The position numbers and the translations under genes were made by a program. The notes under the pieces are model-generated. The model searched no databases and had not been told where the DNA came from. It saw only the letters and a list, made by a program, of their open reading frames with translations. Positions 28,436-38,572 of a DNA stretch of 64,000 nt are shown piece by piece (the first letter of the stretch is position 1; each line of letters starts with the position of its first letter). Source of the stretch: Spirosoma telluris (GTDB lineage Bacteria > Bacteroidota > Bacteroidia > Cytophagales > Spirosomataceae); the NCBI GenBank assembly GCA_003259005.1, contig QLII01000002.1:124001-188000 (forward strand), written 5' to 3'.

Positions 28436-28977
28436 TGGAAACTCCCGACGATAATGATGATTGGCGAGAATCGCCCGACTCATATCAGAAGTACGTGCTA
28501 CTGAAAAGCTTTTATCAACAAAGTCTATTTCCTTTTCTGGATTGGCTTCATACGAGCTTGACGCTGACTTGGCAGAGCCTGACTGAACGGATTACGTATA
28601 GGTGCCAGTTCAATCACCGACAATTCCTAACGGTATCGAAACCATCGGAACTACACGACGAATTTATCGGACTTGGACAGCCAAATTCAAGTGATTTGCT
28701 GGAGGTTCAAATTAGCATTCAACTTACACTAAAGCCTGAGTTCAAGCATCCTAACGGAACTGGAGCCTTGGTAACGTTTCGCTACATTGATGGCTATTAT
28801 TATCTGTCGGATGACTGGGAAGAAACCAAAATAGTGCACCGAGTTATTGAGCAACTGCACTTAAACGAATCCAGCCAACTAATTCAGGATATTCAGGCGC
28901 ACTTGGTTTTTGCATTAGCCAATGAACACCCGTCAGTAATTGCCCCAAAATCATTTTATAATTCCAACAACGACTAA
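28435..28977 (+). CDS. Hypothetical 180-residue protein inside the restriction operon
   Basis: A soluble protein (METPDDNDDWRESPDSYQKY at the N-terminus) with aromatic-rich strands (TFRYIDGYYYLSDDWEE). It starts on the last base of the nuclease gene stop and ends at the first base of hsdS, so it is embedded in the operon by one-base overlaps on both sides. I do not recognise a family. The tight packing argues for a role linked to the restriction system. Confidence 0.65.
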   Translation: METPDDNDDWRESPDSYQKYVLLKSFYQQSLFPFLDWLHTSLTLTWQSLTERITYRCQFNHRQFLTVSKPSELHDEFIGLGQPNSSDLLEVQISIQLTLKPEFKHPNGTGALVTFRYIDGYYYLSDDWEETKIVHRVIEQLHLNESSQLIQDIQAHLVFALANEHPSVIAPKSFYNSNND

Positions 28978-30202
28978 TGGAAACTGTCCTAATAGAGACC
29001 GGCAGCTTTGAAGCTGTTAAAATACCCAACGATTGGCGGTTTAGTACAGTCGGAAAATCATTGTTAATACGTAATAACCTACGGTTTCCTATCTCGGAAG
29101 AAGAAAGAGAAAAGATACCAGGAGATTATCCTTATTATGGCCCCACTAAAGTGCAAGGCTATGTTGATCACTATCGTGTAGAGGGTAAATACGCTTTAAT
29201 TGGAGAGGATGGCGATCATTTTCTGAAGTTTAAAGAACTACAGATGACTCTGCTAGTTGAAGGGAAATTCAATGTAAATAATCACGCACACATTATAGAA
29301 GGTACTGATCAATGCACCACTGAGTGGTTTTATTACTTTTTCGCACACCGAGATCTTTTCTCCCACCTGACACGGCAAGGTGTAGGTCGCTACAAGCTGA
29401 CAAAAGATGCATTACAAAGATTACCAATACAGCTCCCCCCCTCTCCCAACAACGAAAAATTACTGCCATCCTCTCCACTTGGGACGAGGCTATCCAAACG
29501 GCTATTCAACTCTTGAAGGCCAAACAGGAGCGCAAACGAGGTCTGATGCAGCAACTTCTCTCTGGCAAGAAACGACTTCCGGGTTTTTCGGAGGAGTGGT
29601 ACGAGGTTAAATCTGGAGAAATCTTTAAAAACATTTCAATTAAAAACCATCCAAACGAAGAGCTTCTGTCCGCAACTCAGGATCGAGGGGTTATCCCGCG
29701 CTCAATGTTAGAAGGTCGAGTTGCCATGCCAGAAAGCGAAACAAAAGCTTATAAACTGGTCAAAAAAGGCAATTTTCTGATTTCACTCAGATCTTTTCAA
29801 GGTGGCATAGAGTATTCTGAGTATCAAGGTATAGTAAGTCCTGCCTATACTGTTCTGACATCACGACTTACAATTGACGAGGGGTTTTACAAACATTACT
29901 TTAAGTCGGGACGCTTTATTCGCAAACTTGGTGTGGCCATAATTGGTATCCGAGATGGTAAGCAAATCAGTTTTGATGATTTTTCAGTCATTAAAATTCC
30001 TCAACCAGTCTTTCAGGAGCAATGCGCCATCGCAGCCGTACTAAACGCTGCCGATGACGAAATCCGGCTGGCAAAAGTAGAGGTAGACGCTTTAAAACAG
30101 CAGAAACGGGGGCTGATGCAGGAATTATTGACGGGCAAAACGATGGTAAAGGTTGAGGAAGAAGAACATCAATCGGACTTGCTTAAAAGTACCCTTGTAT
30201 GA
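28977..30202 (+). CDS. hsdS: Type I restriction specificity subunit HsdS, apparent frameshift
   Basis: Two target-recognition domains and two helical conserved regions define the bipartite DNA target. The first part (to about 29440) ends LTKDALQRLPIQLPP; the second begins LSQQRKITAILSTWDEAIQ, the first conserved helix region, followed by a second TRD and another helix (AVLNAADDEIRLAKVEVDALKQQKRGLMQELL). The frame is broken at the C7 run 29435-29441; one extra C joins the parts to a 408-residue protein. The stop overlaps the hsdR ATG (ATGA at 30199). A run of seven C could also vary in length naturally, acting as a phase-variation switch. Confidence 0.87.
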
Positions 30203-33200
30203 ATCCATCCTTTCGCGAAGATGACGCCAGCCAGATTCCGGCCTTGATGCTGTTACAGGCTATGGGATTTACGTACCTGCCCCTGACGAAGCACTACGAC
30301 TGCGCGGGGGCCGCACCAGCACCGTACTGCTCGAACCGGTACTTCGAGAACAATTGCGGCTGTTGAATCCATACACCTTCAAGGGAGAGACGTATGCTTT
30401 TTCGGAAAGCAATCTGACCAATGCTATTTACGCTCTCAATGACTATCCGCTGCAACAGGGATACTTAGAAGCCAATCGCTATATTTTCGATCTGCTGACG
30501 CTGGGCAAAAGCTTTGAAGAAACTATTGGTTCAGACAAGAAAAGCTTTTCTCTCCAGTACATCGACTGGAAAGACCTAGGGCGCAACGTTTGGCACGTCA
30601 CCGAAGAGTTAAAGGTAGAGCGGTCCGGGTCCAGTAAACATTTCATACCTGATATTGTCCTTTATGTCAACGGTATTCCACTGGTGGTGATCGAGTGTAA
30701 ACGCCCCGACATGGAGAAACCCATGAGCCAGGCCATTTCGCAACATCTACGCAACCAGCAAGATGATGGAATCCGGCCGTTGTACGTGCTCGCTCAGATC
30801 TTGCTGTCCATCTGTGAAACCGATGCACGGTATGCCACCAATCAGACCCCAGAGGAGTTCTGGCAAATCTGGCGGGAACGCCAGCCCGATGGAACGCTAG
30901 CGTCAAAGCAGACCATTCATGCTTTGAAAAACGAAAGTATTCAGGACGGAAAGTACTGGAGAGCATTGCAAACGAACCCAGAACGACGTGGTCAGAAAAA
31001 CACCGTAGGTACTTCGAGTGATGGGCAAAATTGGACCGTTACAGCTCAGGACGAACTACTTTACTCCCTTTGTCGCCCAGAACGTCTGCTTGATCTACTA
31101 TATAATTTTATCCTGTTCGATGCGGGCACGAAAATAGTAGCCCGGTATCAGCAGTTTTTTGGTGTCAGGAAAACCCTTGACCGGGTACACCACCAGGATG
31201 CAACAGGCCGACGGCCGGGCGGGGTGATATGGCACACCCAGGGCAGCGGCAAATCATATACGATGGTTATGCTGGCCCAGATGATAGCCAATGATCCAGA
31301 AATTCTGAATCCTAAAATAATTCTCGTAACGGATCGAGTCGAACTAGATGATCAAATCTATCTGACGTTCAAGCGCTGCGGTCGTGAGGTAGTTCAAGCT
31401 AAAACAGGACGGCAATTAGCCGAATACCTTCAGGACAATTCAGATGCTATTCTGGCCACGCTGGTTCATAAATTCAATGCCGCTATTAAAGGAATTCAGT
31501 CTCCCATCAGCAGGGAAAACGTGTTTGTACTGGTGGATGAAGCCCACCGGACGCAATACGGGTCTCTTAATGTAAAAATGCAGCAGGTGTTCCCCAGAGC
31601 TTCTTTTATTGCCTTCACGGGAACACCGTTGATGCGTAGGGAGAAAAATACGGCGGCTAAGTTTGGGGGCATCATCGACAGCTATACTGTGCGGGATGCT
31701 GTTGATGATGAAGCTGTCGTTCCTTTACTCTTCGAGGGGCGGGCACCTCTTTTTAACGTTAATGAGCGGCCGCTCGACAATTACTTCAACCGGATTGCTG
31801 AACCACTGAACGAGTACCAGCGGGAAGATTTGAAAAGACAATTTAGTCGGCGGGAAACTTTACGATCTGGAGAGCAGATCATTTACGCTAAAGCCTGGGA
31901 CATTAGCACGCACTACGCCACTACCTGGAAGAATACGGGGTTTAAAGGACAACTGGTCGCGCCAACTAAACAGGCGGCAGTGCGGTTCAAGAGGTTCATG
32001 GATGAAATTGGCCTGGTCACTACGGAAGTCCTCATTTCGCCCCCTGACGATCGGGAAGGCAGTGAGGATGCCTACGGGAGTATTAATAATGAGGTACTGG
32101 TTTTCTGGAAACGAATGATGGACCGGTTCGGTACCCCCAAGCAGTACGACGAGATTATGCGGGCTCAGTTTAAAACCAATGGAACTGCCCCGGATATCAT
32201 GATTGTGGTGCGCAAGTTGCTGACAGGTTTTGATAACCCGATCAATATTGTGCTCTACTTATGTGACCGCCTGAAGGAACATACGTTGTTTCAAGCCATA
32301 ACGCGGGTTAACCGCAAAGCGAAAGGCAAAGACTTTGGTTTTATCATCGACTATGATGGTGTAATAGAAGAGCTAGCCAAAACACTGGAATTGTACGCTG
32401 ATAATTTTGAGGATTTTGACACCGTTGATCTGGAAGGAACCATCACCGATATACGTCAGCAAATCGCCCGGTTGCCCCAAGCGCATTCTGAGTTATGGGA
32501 TGTGTTCAAAACGATCACCAACCGACAGGATCGGCCGGCCTTTCAAAACTTTCTGGCCGACGAAGCCATTCGGGATGTGTTTTTCGAGCGATTAAGTACG
32601 TTTAGCCGATTGCTGAAACTAGCTCTATCCAGCCACGAATTCGTTACGCAAACAACCGACGAGCAGCAACAAATTTATCGGGATGACTTACTGTTTTTCC
32701 AGAACCTCCGTAAATCCGTTATTAACATCTACGCGCTGGCCGTGGATTACAGTCAGTACGAACCACAAATCCAGAAACTGATTGACACCCATGTCACAGC
32801 TGATGAGGTGGTTCAGATTACGGATCAGGTCAACATATTTGATCGTGAACAATTTGAGCAGGCTGTAGCCAACATCGAGGGGACTGCTTCACGAGCACAC
32901 GCCATTGCTGCCCGTACAGATCGCACAGTGACAGAACGAATGGATGAAGATCCTGCATTTTATCGGCGCTTTTCCGAGTTGATCAGAGATACTTTAGAAG
33001 AATACAGACAGGAACGCATTTCAGAAGCGGAGTTTTTAAGGCGTGTAACGGCCATCAAGAACGAAGTTGTAAACCGACCTGCCGACAGTTTACCTCTTCC
33101 GTTACAGCATCGACCCACCGCTACGGCCATATATGGTTTGCTTAGAGAAAAGGTGCGTGGTCAGGTTATGACGGATCTATTAGCCGAATGGTCCGTGCGG

Positions 33201-33407
33201 GCTGAATCTGTAATGGATTCATTACTCACCGATGACGATCGCCCCGTTGTGGATTGGGTTAATCGCTCTGAGATCATGAACCGACTCCGCTACTCATTAG
33301 ATGATCTGGCGTGGTCATTGAATGATAGTACAGATACCCAGTTAAGTCTAACTGATATCGATGATTTAATAGAGCAATTGGTACAGGTAGCCAAAGCACG
33401 ATATTAA
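30199..33407 (+). CDS. hsdR: Type I restriction endonuclease HsdR, apparent frameshift near the N-terminus
   Basis: ATP-dependent restriction and translocation subunit. ATG 30199 starts MNPSFREDDASQIPALMLLQ; one C added to the C4 run at 30280-30283 continues with PDEALRLRGGRTSTVLLEP into the long frame, giving 1069 residues, typical for HsdR. The nuclease site is PDIVLYV...VVIECKRP (PD-ExK), Walker A is TQGSGKSYT, and the DEAD-box motif is VDEAHRTQYG, with helicase motif III FTGTPL and a late QAITRVNR. Without the correction, translation would start at 30354 with only the first ~50 residues lost. Confidence 0.92.
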
Positions 33408-34148
33408 ATGGAATTGCCTAATCAGCCGGAACCGCAAGAAATTACGTATGGCTCAGCTACCATTCTATATAGTCTTTCGTTCCGGGATCGGAAAACGATC
33501 ACGATTAGCGTAAAGCCTACTGGTGACGTAGTTGTTGTGGCTCCAGCATTAGCCACACTATCTCAAATTGCCGAACGGGTACGTCGACGGGCGGCCTGGA
33601 TTATACGACAACGGGAACGCTTTCGGCAGATAGGACAGCATGAAATACCAGTACGACAATTTATTTCGGGCGAGACTCATTATTACCTTGGCCGTCAATA
33701 CCGACTGAAAGTGACGAATGGGGAAAAAGAAAGAGTTAGCTTTCAATCAGGCCGATTATCTATAACAGTCTTACCTGATAGTACACGTGACCACATCGCG
33801 GCACTATTAACGGATTGGTATCGCTCTCGCGCTGAACGTCTAATATTTCCCTTATTTAAAAAGTGCCTCGATAAGCTACCAATCACAAATGCAATAAGAA
33901 AGGAAACGATAACCTGTCGGCTAACCAGAATGAGTCGACGTTGGGGGAGTTGTAGCCCATCAGGCATCGTTCGGTTGCACCCAGATCTGATAAAAGCGCC
34001 AAAGGGATGTATTGAATACATCATCTGGCATGAATTAGCGCATCTTATCGAACCAAACCATGCAAAATCTTTTTACGCGTTACAAGAACGATTGATGCCC
34101 GATTGGCGGATTTGGGAGGAAAGATTGCGTCAATTCAAACCGGAATAG
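33408..34148 (+). CDS. YgjP-like DUF45 metallopeptidase
   Basis: A 246-residue protein with the zinc motif WHELAHLIEPNHAKSFY (HExxH plus a later His) and the family signature RWGSCSPSG upstream of it. These M48-like proteins often sit in type I restriction operons; their substrate is not established. It begins on the base after the hsdR stop (ATTAAATG), so it is likely co-transcribed as the last gene. A role in turning over HsdR, as ClpXP does in enterobacteria, is only a speculation. Confidence 0.85.
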   Translation: MELPNQPEPQEITYGSATILYSLSFRDRKTITISVKPTGDVVVVAPALATLSQIAERVRRRAAWIIRQRERFRQIGQHEIPVRQFISGETHYYLGRQYRLKVTNGEKERVSFQSGRLSITVLPDSTRDHIAALLTDWYRSRAERLIFPLFKKCLDKLPITNAIRKETITCRLTRMSRRWGSCSPSGIVRLHPDLIKAPKGCIEYIIWHELAHLIEPNHAKSFYALQERLMPDWRIWEERLRQFKPE

Positions 34149-34285
34149 AGGTAATCTATAGGTACGCATGCTATAGACCCCAAGTTATTCGAAATAACAC
34201 CAATCCGCTGTCTTTAAACGCTCAGTTGTTAAACTGCCACTTTACTCTGGGACATTCGGCTTTTCTTACAAGTTTGGGAATTAGC

Positions 34286-34702
34286 TCAGACTTTTATTTC
34301 ACGTAATGCAACACCAATCGCTTGGGCTATTGGCAAAAACTCTTGCTCAGTAAAAAAATTGGATTTAGCATTATTGCACCAATAGCAACACCAAACGACA
34401 TTATCAAGCACATCGTAAGACTGATTTGGGTCTTTTCTGTCTAACTCTAACCTTTTTCCTCTTTTACCACCCCGTGTTGCGTCTGGCCTAATTCCATTCC
34501 TCTGACTATCATAAAGTTGTCGACAACGTTCATTTGTCGTGCCACAATAATGGCATCCCTGATCGAACGCTGACGCATTAAACCATACTTCAAATTGAGC
34601 GAATGATGTATTAATAAAACCAGCAACAATCTTTCTTGTTTTAGGGTCAATCTTTTGCTTCTTCTGGCTGAATATTTTTCTTTTCTCTTCTAAACTTAGC
34701 AT
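34286..34702 (-). CDS. HNH-type zinc-finger endonuclease-like protein
   Basis: A 138-residue basic protein with two metal-binding CxxC pairs, CHYCGTT and CCYWCNNAKSN, and between them RLELDRKDPNQSYDVLDNVV, the L-x-x-D-R-x-D/N pattern of HNH endonucleases (the DR replaces the more usual DH). It lies in an AT-rich stretch at the edge of the defence island, convergent with the restriction operon. It may be a restriction or homing nuclease. Confidence 0.78.
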   Translation of the reverse strand: MLSLEEKRKIFSQKKQKIDPKTRKIVAGFINTSFAQFEVWFNASAFDQGCHYCGTTNERCRQLYDSQRNGIRPDATRGGKRGKRLELDRKDPNQSYDVLDNVVWCCYWCNNAKSNFFTEQEFLPIAQAIGVALREIKV

Positions 34703-34934
34703 AAAGTTTTTGGTGATAGACTATAACTTAATTGTAAGATAAAATTTATACTAGCTAATTACTTTCTAGGCATTGCCTACCTAAAGCCTTAGACTCTAGT
34801 AGCCAAGAACCGGCATTAAAAGTAAAAGTCTACCAAATCTGGCCGTTCGTTTTGTCACACAAAGCCATGAAATGCAAATCAAAGCTTGCCACGATTGAAT
34901 TCAACCATCGGCCGAGGCAAACCCGCGCAATGAA

Positions 34935-35864
34935 TTAATTCGTTTTAGCATTAATCATTTTCGCTTCTTTTAAACAAGTTAAGCAACATTCTAAGCCAAA
35001 CTTTTCTAAAGTCTTATCGTCAAACCGTTTCTCATTTATATCGTAAGCCCACTTGATATGATCTAAAATTAAAGTTATTATTCTATTTGTTAAATATTTA
35101 GAAATCTTGAACTTTATTTTTAATTTTTCCAAACCGTAATTTTTTATGAAGTTGATAGAAAACAATTCTGAGATTTTATTTTTTATTTCTTCATCATCCT
35201 TTGTTAATAAATACTTAAATTTAGCTATAGTCTTTGTAACACCACAAGGGAAATTCTTTTGCCACTCATATTTAAGTTTTGTAATTTCTCTTCTTCCCTT
35301 TTCAAAGTCGTATGACTGCTCTACCATTTTAATGCTAGAATTCGGTTGTTCAATTATGAGCAAGTTAGAATTATCTTCTATAGGTTTGATATCATACTTG
35401 TTCGGATATTTTAAATTAAACGCAGCAATAATTACATTTTTATCAATCTGTTTACTTCTATATCTGTCGCCAAATTTATTTTGATTGAACCATTCTCTGT
35501 ATTCCTGTATAGCATTGTCTCCAATACTTTTTATTTCTTCAGGTATATTGAAATCTAAGTAATCCTTATTTATCAACGGACACGATGAAGATAGATGATA
35601 CTTCATTTTCCCGCCTTTATTGAATACATAACTTTTGGTATCCTCCTTTTCTGGAACCTCATTATAAAACTCTATGACAAAATTCTCTTCATCCTCTAAA
35701 AGCATCTTGTATTTGAATAAATATTCAATTTCTCGCTTATTTAGAACAGAATAAATTTCCGGATCATCATAGACATGTTGTAAAAACATTTCTAAGGATA
35801 TATCAAGATTAATATCTAACTTCTGACTAAGCTGACTTAAATTGTATTTTGTCAAATATGCCAT
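34935..35864 (-). CDS. Unknown 309-residue protein in AT-rich defence-island DNA
   Basis: An AT-rich gene, base composition unlike the flanking chromosome, so probably recently transferred. The protein is charged and soluble, with a distinct conserved-looking motif KMKYHLSSSCPLINKDYLDF and IPEEIK, a middle of alternating strands, and a lysine-rich helical end closing with CCLTCLKEAK. No family is recognised. Its position between an HNH protein and an OGG-fold protein makes defence a reasonable guess. Confidence 0.6.
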   Translation of the reverse strand: MAYLTKYNLSQLSQKLDINLDISLEMFLQHVYDDPEIYSVLNKREIEYLFKYKMLLEDEENFVIEFYNEVPEKEDTKSYVFNKGGKMKYHLSSSCPLINKDYLDFNIPEEIKSIGDNAIQEYREWFNQNKFGDRYRSKQIDKNVIIAAFNLKYPNKYDIKPIEDNSNLLIIEQPNSSIKMVEQSYDFEKGRREITKLKYEWQKNFPCGVTKTIAKFKYLLTKDDEEIKNKISELFSINFIKNYGLEKLKIKFKISKYLTNRIITLILDHIKWAYDINEKRFDDKTLEKFGLECCLTCLKEAKMINAKTN

Positions 35865-35985
35865 AATGTGACAATTGTATTTATGCGTATCCGACTAGGG
35901 AGTTTAGTCAGTTAGTCAGAACTTGAAAATGTAAGCCTATAATTTATTTACTTTAGCGTTTTTTCCGTCGACCGCAACACATTTT

Positions 35986-36720
35986 CTACGTTCCGTTCGA
36001 CAGGCATTGACCTGCAATCGAAGATGTGCGGTTTTCAATTGTAATACTTGTAGAGTAATTTTTATGCAAATAATTCCTCCACTGTCCAAGTCCCCTCCCA
36101 ACTGAGAAAATCCTCTTCTCTGCTTCAATACCAGTGCAATTTAATTGAATTCCTAATTTATCAATTATATCACAATATTGTTCATAGGTGTCTGGCCCGT
36201 TTTCGTCAGTTACCCACCCATTATTGGTTATCTTAACTATCTCTTTTCCTGTTAGAAGATTGATGGATTTACTAGCCCATTGATCCATAATATAGCCATT
36301 CAAATTTGGAGCCAAAAAGCATATGAGTTTCGTAAAATACCCTATACCAAGACCAGGCAATTTTCCTTGTGCTCTGCACAATTGAAAAGCAGCGAAAGCT
36401 TTTTGTCTTGAACTATAATGACCGGTTCGCAACTTCAAAATTACTTGGTCTAATATTGTTGAATTTTCGAAAAGTCTTCTTCCGTGATCTCTCCTCATTC
36501 CTCCCCATGAGAGAATTGCAATTAAACTATTTAAATTGTTATTGTTGTGATCGCTACAGTAATTCAATAAACCGTAACGATCAAGTTTTTGATCTAAAAA
36601 TAGATCTATTTGACAACTATCGCTCAAAACTGATCTAGCCCAGCTTAAGGAATTATTGCCAATGTAACCATAGCTGTCTTCTCCAATTTTTTTTAGATAT
36701 TCTAAGTGTATGTCTATCAT
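35986..36720 (-). CDS. OGG-fold (8-oxoguanine DNA glycosylase-like) protein
   Basis: A 244-residue protein with a helix-hairpin-helix-like centre: ILSWGGMRRDHGR, SSRQKAFAAFQLC, then GLGIGYFTKLICFL and YIMDQWASKSINLL. This series fits the OGG-fold family found in bacterial accessory regions, related in structure to base-excision glycosylases (Lys in FTKL and Asp in MDQW as candidate catalytic pair). Function in these loci is not settled; a DNA-modification-sensing or defence role is possible. Like its neighbour, it is AT-rich. Confidence 0.65.
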   Translation of the reverse strand: MIDIHLEYLKKIGEDSYGYIGNNSLSWARSVLSDSCQIDLFLDQKLDRYGLLNYCSDHNNNNLNSLIAILSWGGMRRDHGRRLFENSTILDQVILKLRTGHYSSRQKAFAAFQLCRAQGKLPGLGIGYFTKLICFLAPNLNGYIMDQWASKSINLLTGKEIVKITNNGWVTDENGPDTYEQYCDIIDKLGIQLNCTGIEAEKRIFSVGRGLGQWRNYLHKNYSTSITIENRTSSIAGQCLSNGT

Positions 36721-37176
36721 ATCTTAACTTTTGGCTTAAACACAAAACATTAATAGTAAGTGCTAATTATCAGGCTGTTAACATGCTAATAGTAACGCAC
36801 CAGCGCCAGTTACACTTTATGTAACACCTAGCAAAGTAATGTGGATAAAACCACTTAAATATCACATGCTAACAATCTGCTAAAAACCCTTAAGTGAGGT
36901 TGTAAATTGTTTTTAACTTTATGAAGAGTAAAATCCCAATCCATTAAGATGATTACAACAGGCATAATGGCTAATGGAATTCCTATTTATCAGATAATCG
37001 AATGGATTTGGGGATAGGTGTATGTTGTCATCTAAAAGTGGGGAGCTTGGATTGGCCCTTCAACGGCTTAAACGCCGACTTTGAGTCCAGCAGTTAATAA
37101 AAGAAAGATAACCCTTCAGTTTTACTGGGATATCTATAGAAATCGTCCAAATAAATATCAGCCTCGTCAAAAACCG

Positions 37177-37285
37177 TGAACTACTAAAATGAACGGGTTT
37201 TTTGAACGCAAAAAAGCTTGATTTCACCCCCTTCCCTCCTACCCGACTACCGTTCAGAAAAACGTCCGAATAAAATCAGGACAAG
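37177..37285 (-). repeat. MITE-like or IS-end repeat, copy 2 (inverted relative to copy 1)
   Basis: On the minus strand this begins CTTGTCCTGATTTTATTC and shares GACGTTTTTCTGAACG, GTCGGGTAGGAG and TTTTGCGT with the copy at 9775-9882. The two are diverged but of equal length (109 and 108 bases) and in opposite orientation, bracketing the accessory region from about 9.8 to 37.3 kb. The far end of this copy lacks the TAGGACAGACT seen in copy 1. Confidence 0.55.
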
Positions 37286-37577
37286 ATAACCCGATCGCTT
37301 CTCACGAGTTAAGGCCACATCCAGATTCAACAGACAAGGCTTTTCTGTGAGATGATTAGTACGGTGCACCTTCCTTCTCTTACGATTTTCAATTAATTTT
37401 TAGGAGACAAACGGTCGCGCTCCATCGTACCGGCCGTGGTAACCGTGCCCGGAATGGCCGCCGAAGCGGTCGGAAATTTGCCGACAGGGGCCAGCCACCT
37501 CTTAGTTTGGTTATGCCCAATAATCTCATAAAAAGGCTCAATTGAAATTACAAGTCAGCCCCAGCTGCTTTTCGAAA

Positions 37578-37593
37578 TGTGACGTACGTCACA
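37578..37593. promoter_or_regulatory. CRP/FNR-type palindrome 1
   Basis: TGTGACGTACGTCACA, a perfect palindrome matching the CRP consensus TGTGA-N6-TCACA. It lies 152 bases before the SDR start at 37745. A Crp/Fnr-family regulator is encoded 2 kb away at 39457-40041. Confidence 0.65.
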
Positions 37594-37614
37594 AAATTGA
37601 AGCCCTTCGCGCAA

Positions 37615-37630
37615 TGTGATGTACGTCACA
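37615..37630. promoter_or_regulatory. CRP/FNR-type palindrome 2
   Basis: TGTGATGTACGTCACA, one base from a perfect palindrome and the same motif as at 37578, with centres 37 bases apart. Two copies so close together suggest cooperative binding of a Crp-family dimer at the SDR promoter. Confidence 0.65.
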
Positions 37631-37744
37631 CAACCGCTGCCGTTTCTCAGTACACTTTTGTGTCGTAATCAAACTGATGGCCACGCTGTAGAACAGAATC
37701 GGGCCATTATTTAAACACTTTTTTACAACAAAAGTCAGCAGACA

Positions 37745-38562
37745 ATGGCAAAGACACTATTCATTACAGGTGCCTCGAAGGGATTTGGTAAAATCTGGGC
37801 GGAGGCTTTTTTGAAACGTGGCGATAACGTGATTGCTACTGCCCGGAATTTGGACAAGCTGGATGAGTTGATCCAACAATACGGGGAGCGTGTTTTCCCC
37901 ATTCAATTGGATGTGACCGATCGGGATGCGGTTTTCGCGGCTGTTAACAAAGGGAAAGAGCACTTTGGGCGGATCGACGTATTGATCAACAACGCGGGCT
38001 TTGGTCTGTTTGGTGCGGTGGAAGAAACCACCGAACAGCAAGCACGTGATCAGATGGAAACCAACTTCTTTGGACTCTTGTGGGTCACTCAGGCAATCAT
38101 TCCCATCATGCGGGAGCAGAAAAGCGGGCACATCATTCAGTTATCGAGTGTGTTGGGCCTGGCAACATTCCCAACCCTGGGCCTCTATAACGCGTCAAAA
38201 TTCGCCGTAGAAGGCCTGACCGAATCGCTGGTTCAGGAAGTGGCTCCGTTTGGTATTAAGCTATCCCTGCTGGAACCCAACGCGTTCTCCACCGATTGGG
38301 GGGAGCATCAGCGGTGCATACCGAACCGAATCCCTTGTATGAAACCGTAAAAGCGGAGTTGCTCACCCATTTTACGCCTGGTTTCTTTGGGGACCCCCAG
38401 GCCACAACAGCTGCGGTGTTAAAACTGGTTGACAGCGAAAACCCACCGTTACGGTTGCTGCTGGGCAAAGTAGCCTATCCATTCGTTCAGCAAACCTATG
38501 AAGCGCGCTGGGCCGAATGGAATGCCTGGAAACCCGTTTCGGACGACGCTCACGGCCTTTAA
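37745..38562 (+). CDS. Short-chain dehydrogenase/reductase, apparent frameshift
   Basis: SDR with TGASKGFGK at the N-terminus, NNAGFGLFG in the middle and catalytic YNASK. The frame breaks after FSTDWG; one G added to the G6 run at 38298-38303 continues as GASAVHTEPNPLYETVKAEL to the stop at 38562, giving 272 residues, the usual length of the group. Substrate unknown. Two CRP-type sites precede it, and the PEP-mutase-family gene follows 11 bases after its stop, so the pair is probably an operon. Confidence 0.87.
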
Positions 38563-38572
38563 AACGACTCAC

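Larger units (their letters stand above)
36721..37744. other. 1-kb intergenic region with repeat copy 2 and two operator-like sites
   Basis: No gene is supported here. It contains the second copy of the 108-bp repeat (37177-37285), a GC-rich coding-like fragment at about 37410-37500 that does not form a full frame, and two CRP-type palindromes before the SDR. It marks the right boundary of the AT-rich island. Confidence 0.6.

Noticed and set aside
35937..36128. Small minus-strand frame overlapping the end of the OGG-fold gene
   Set aside because: Mostly inside the OGG-fold gene in another frame.
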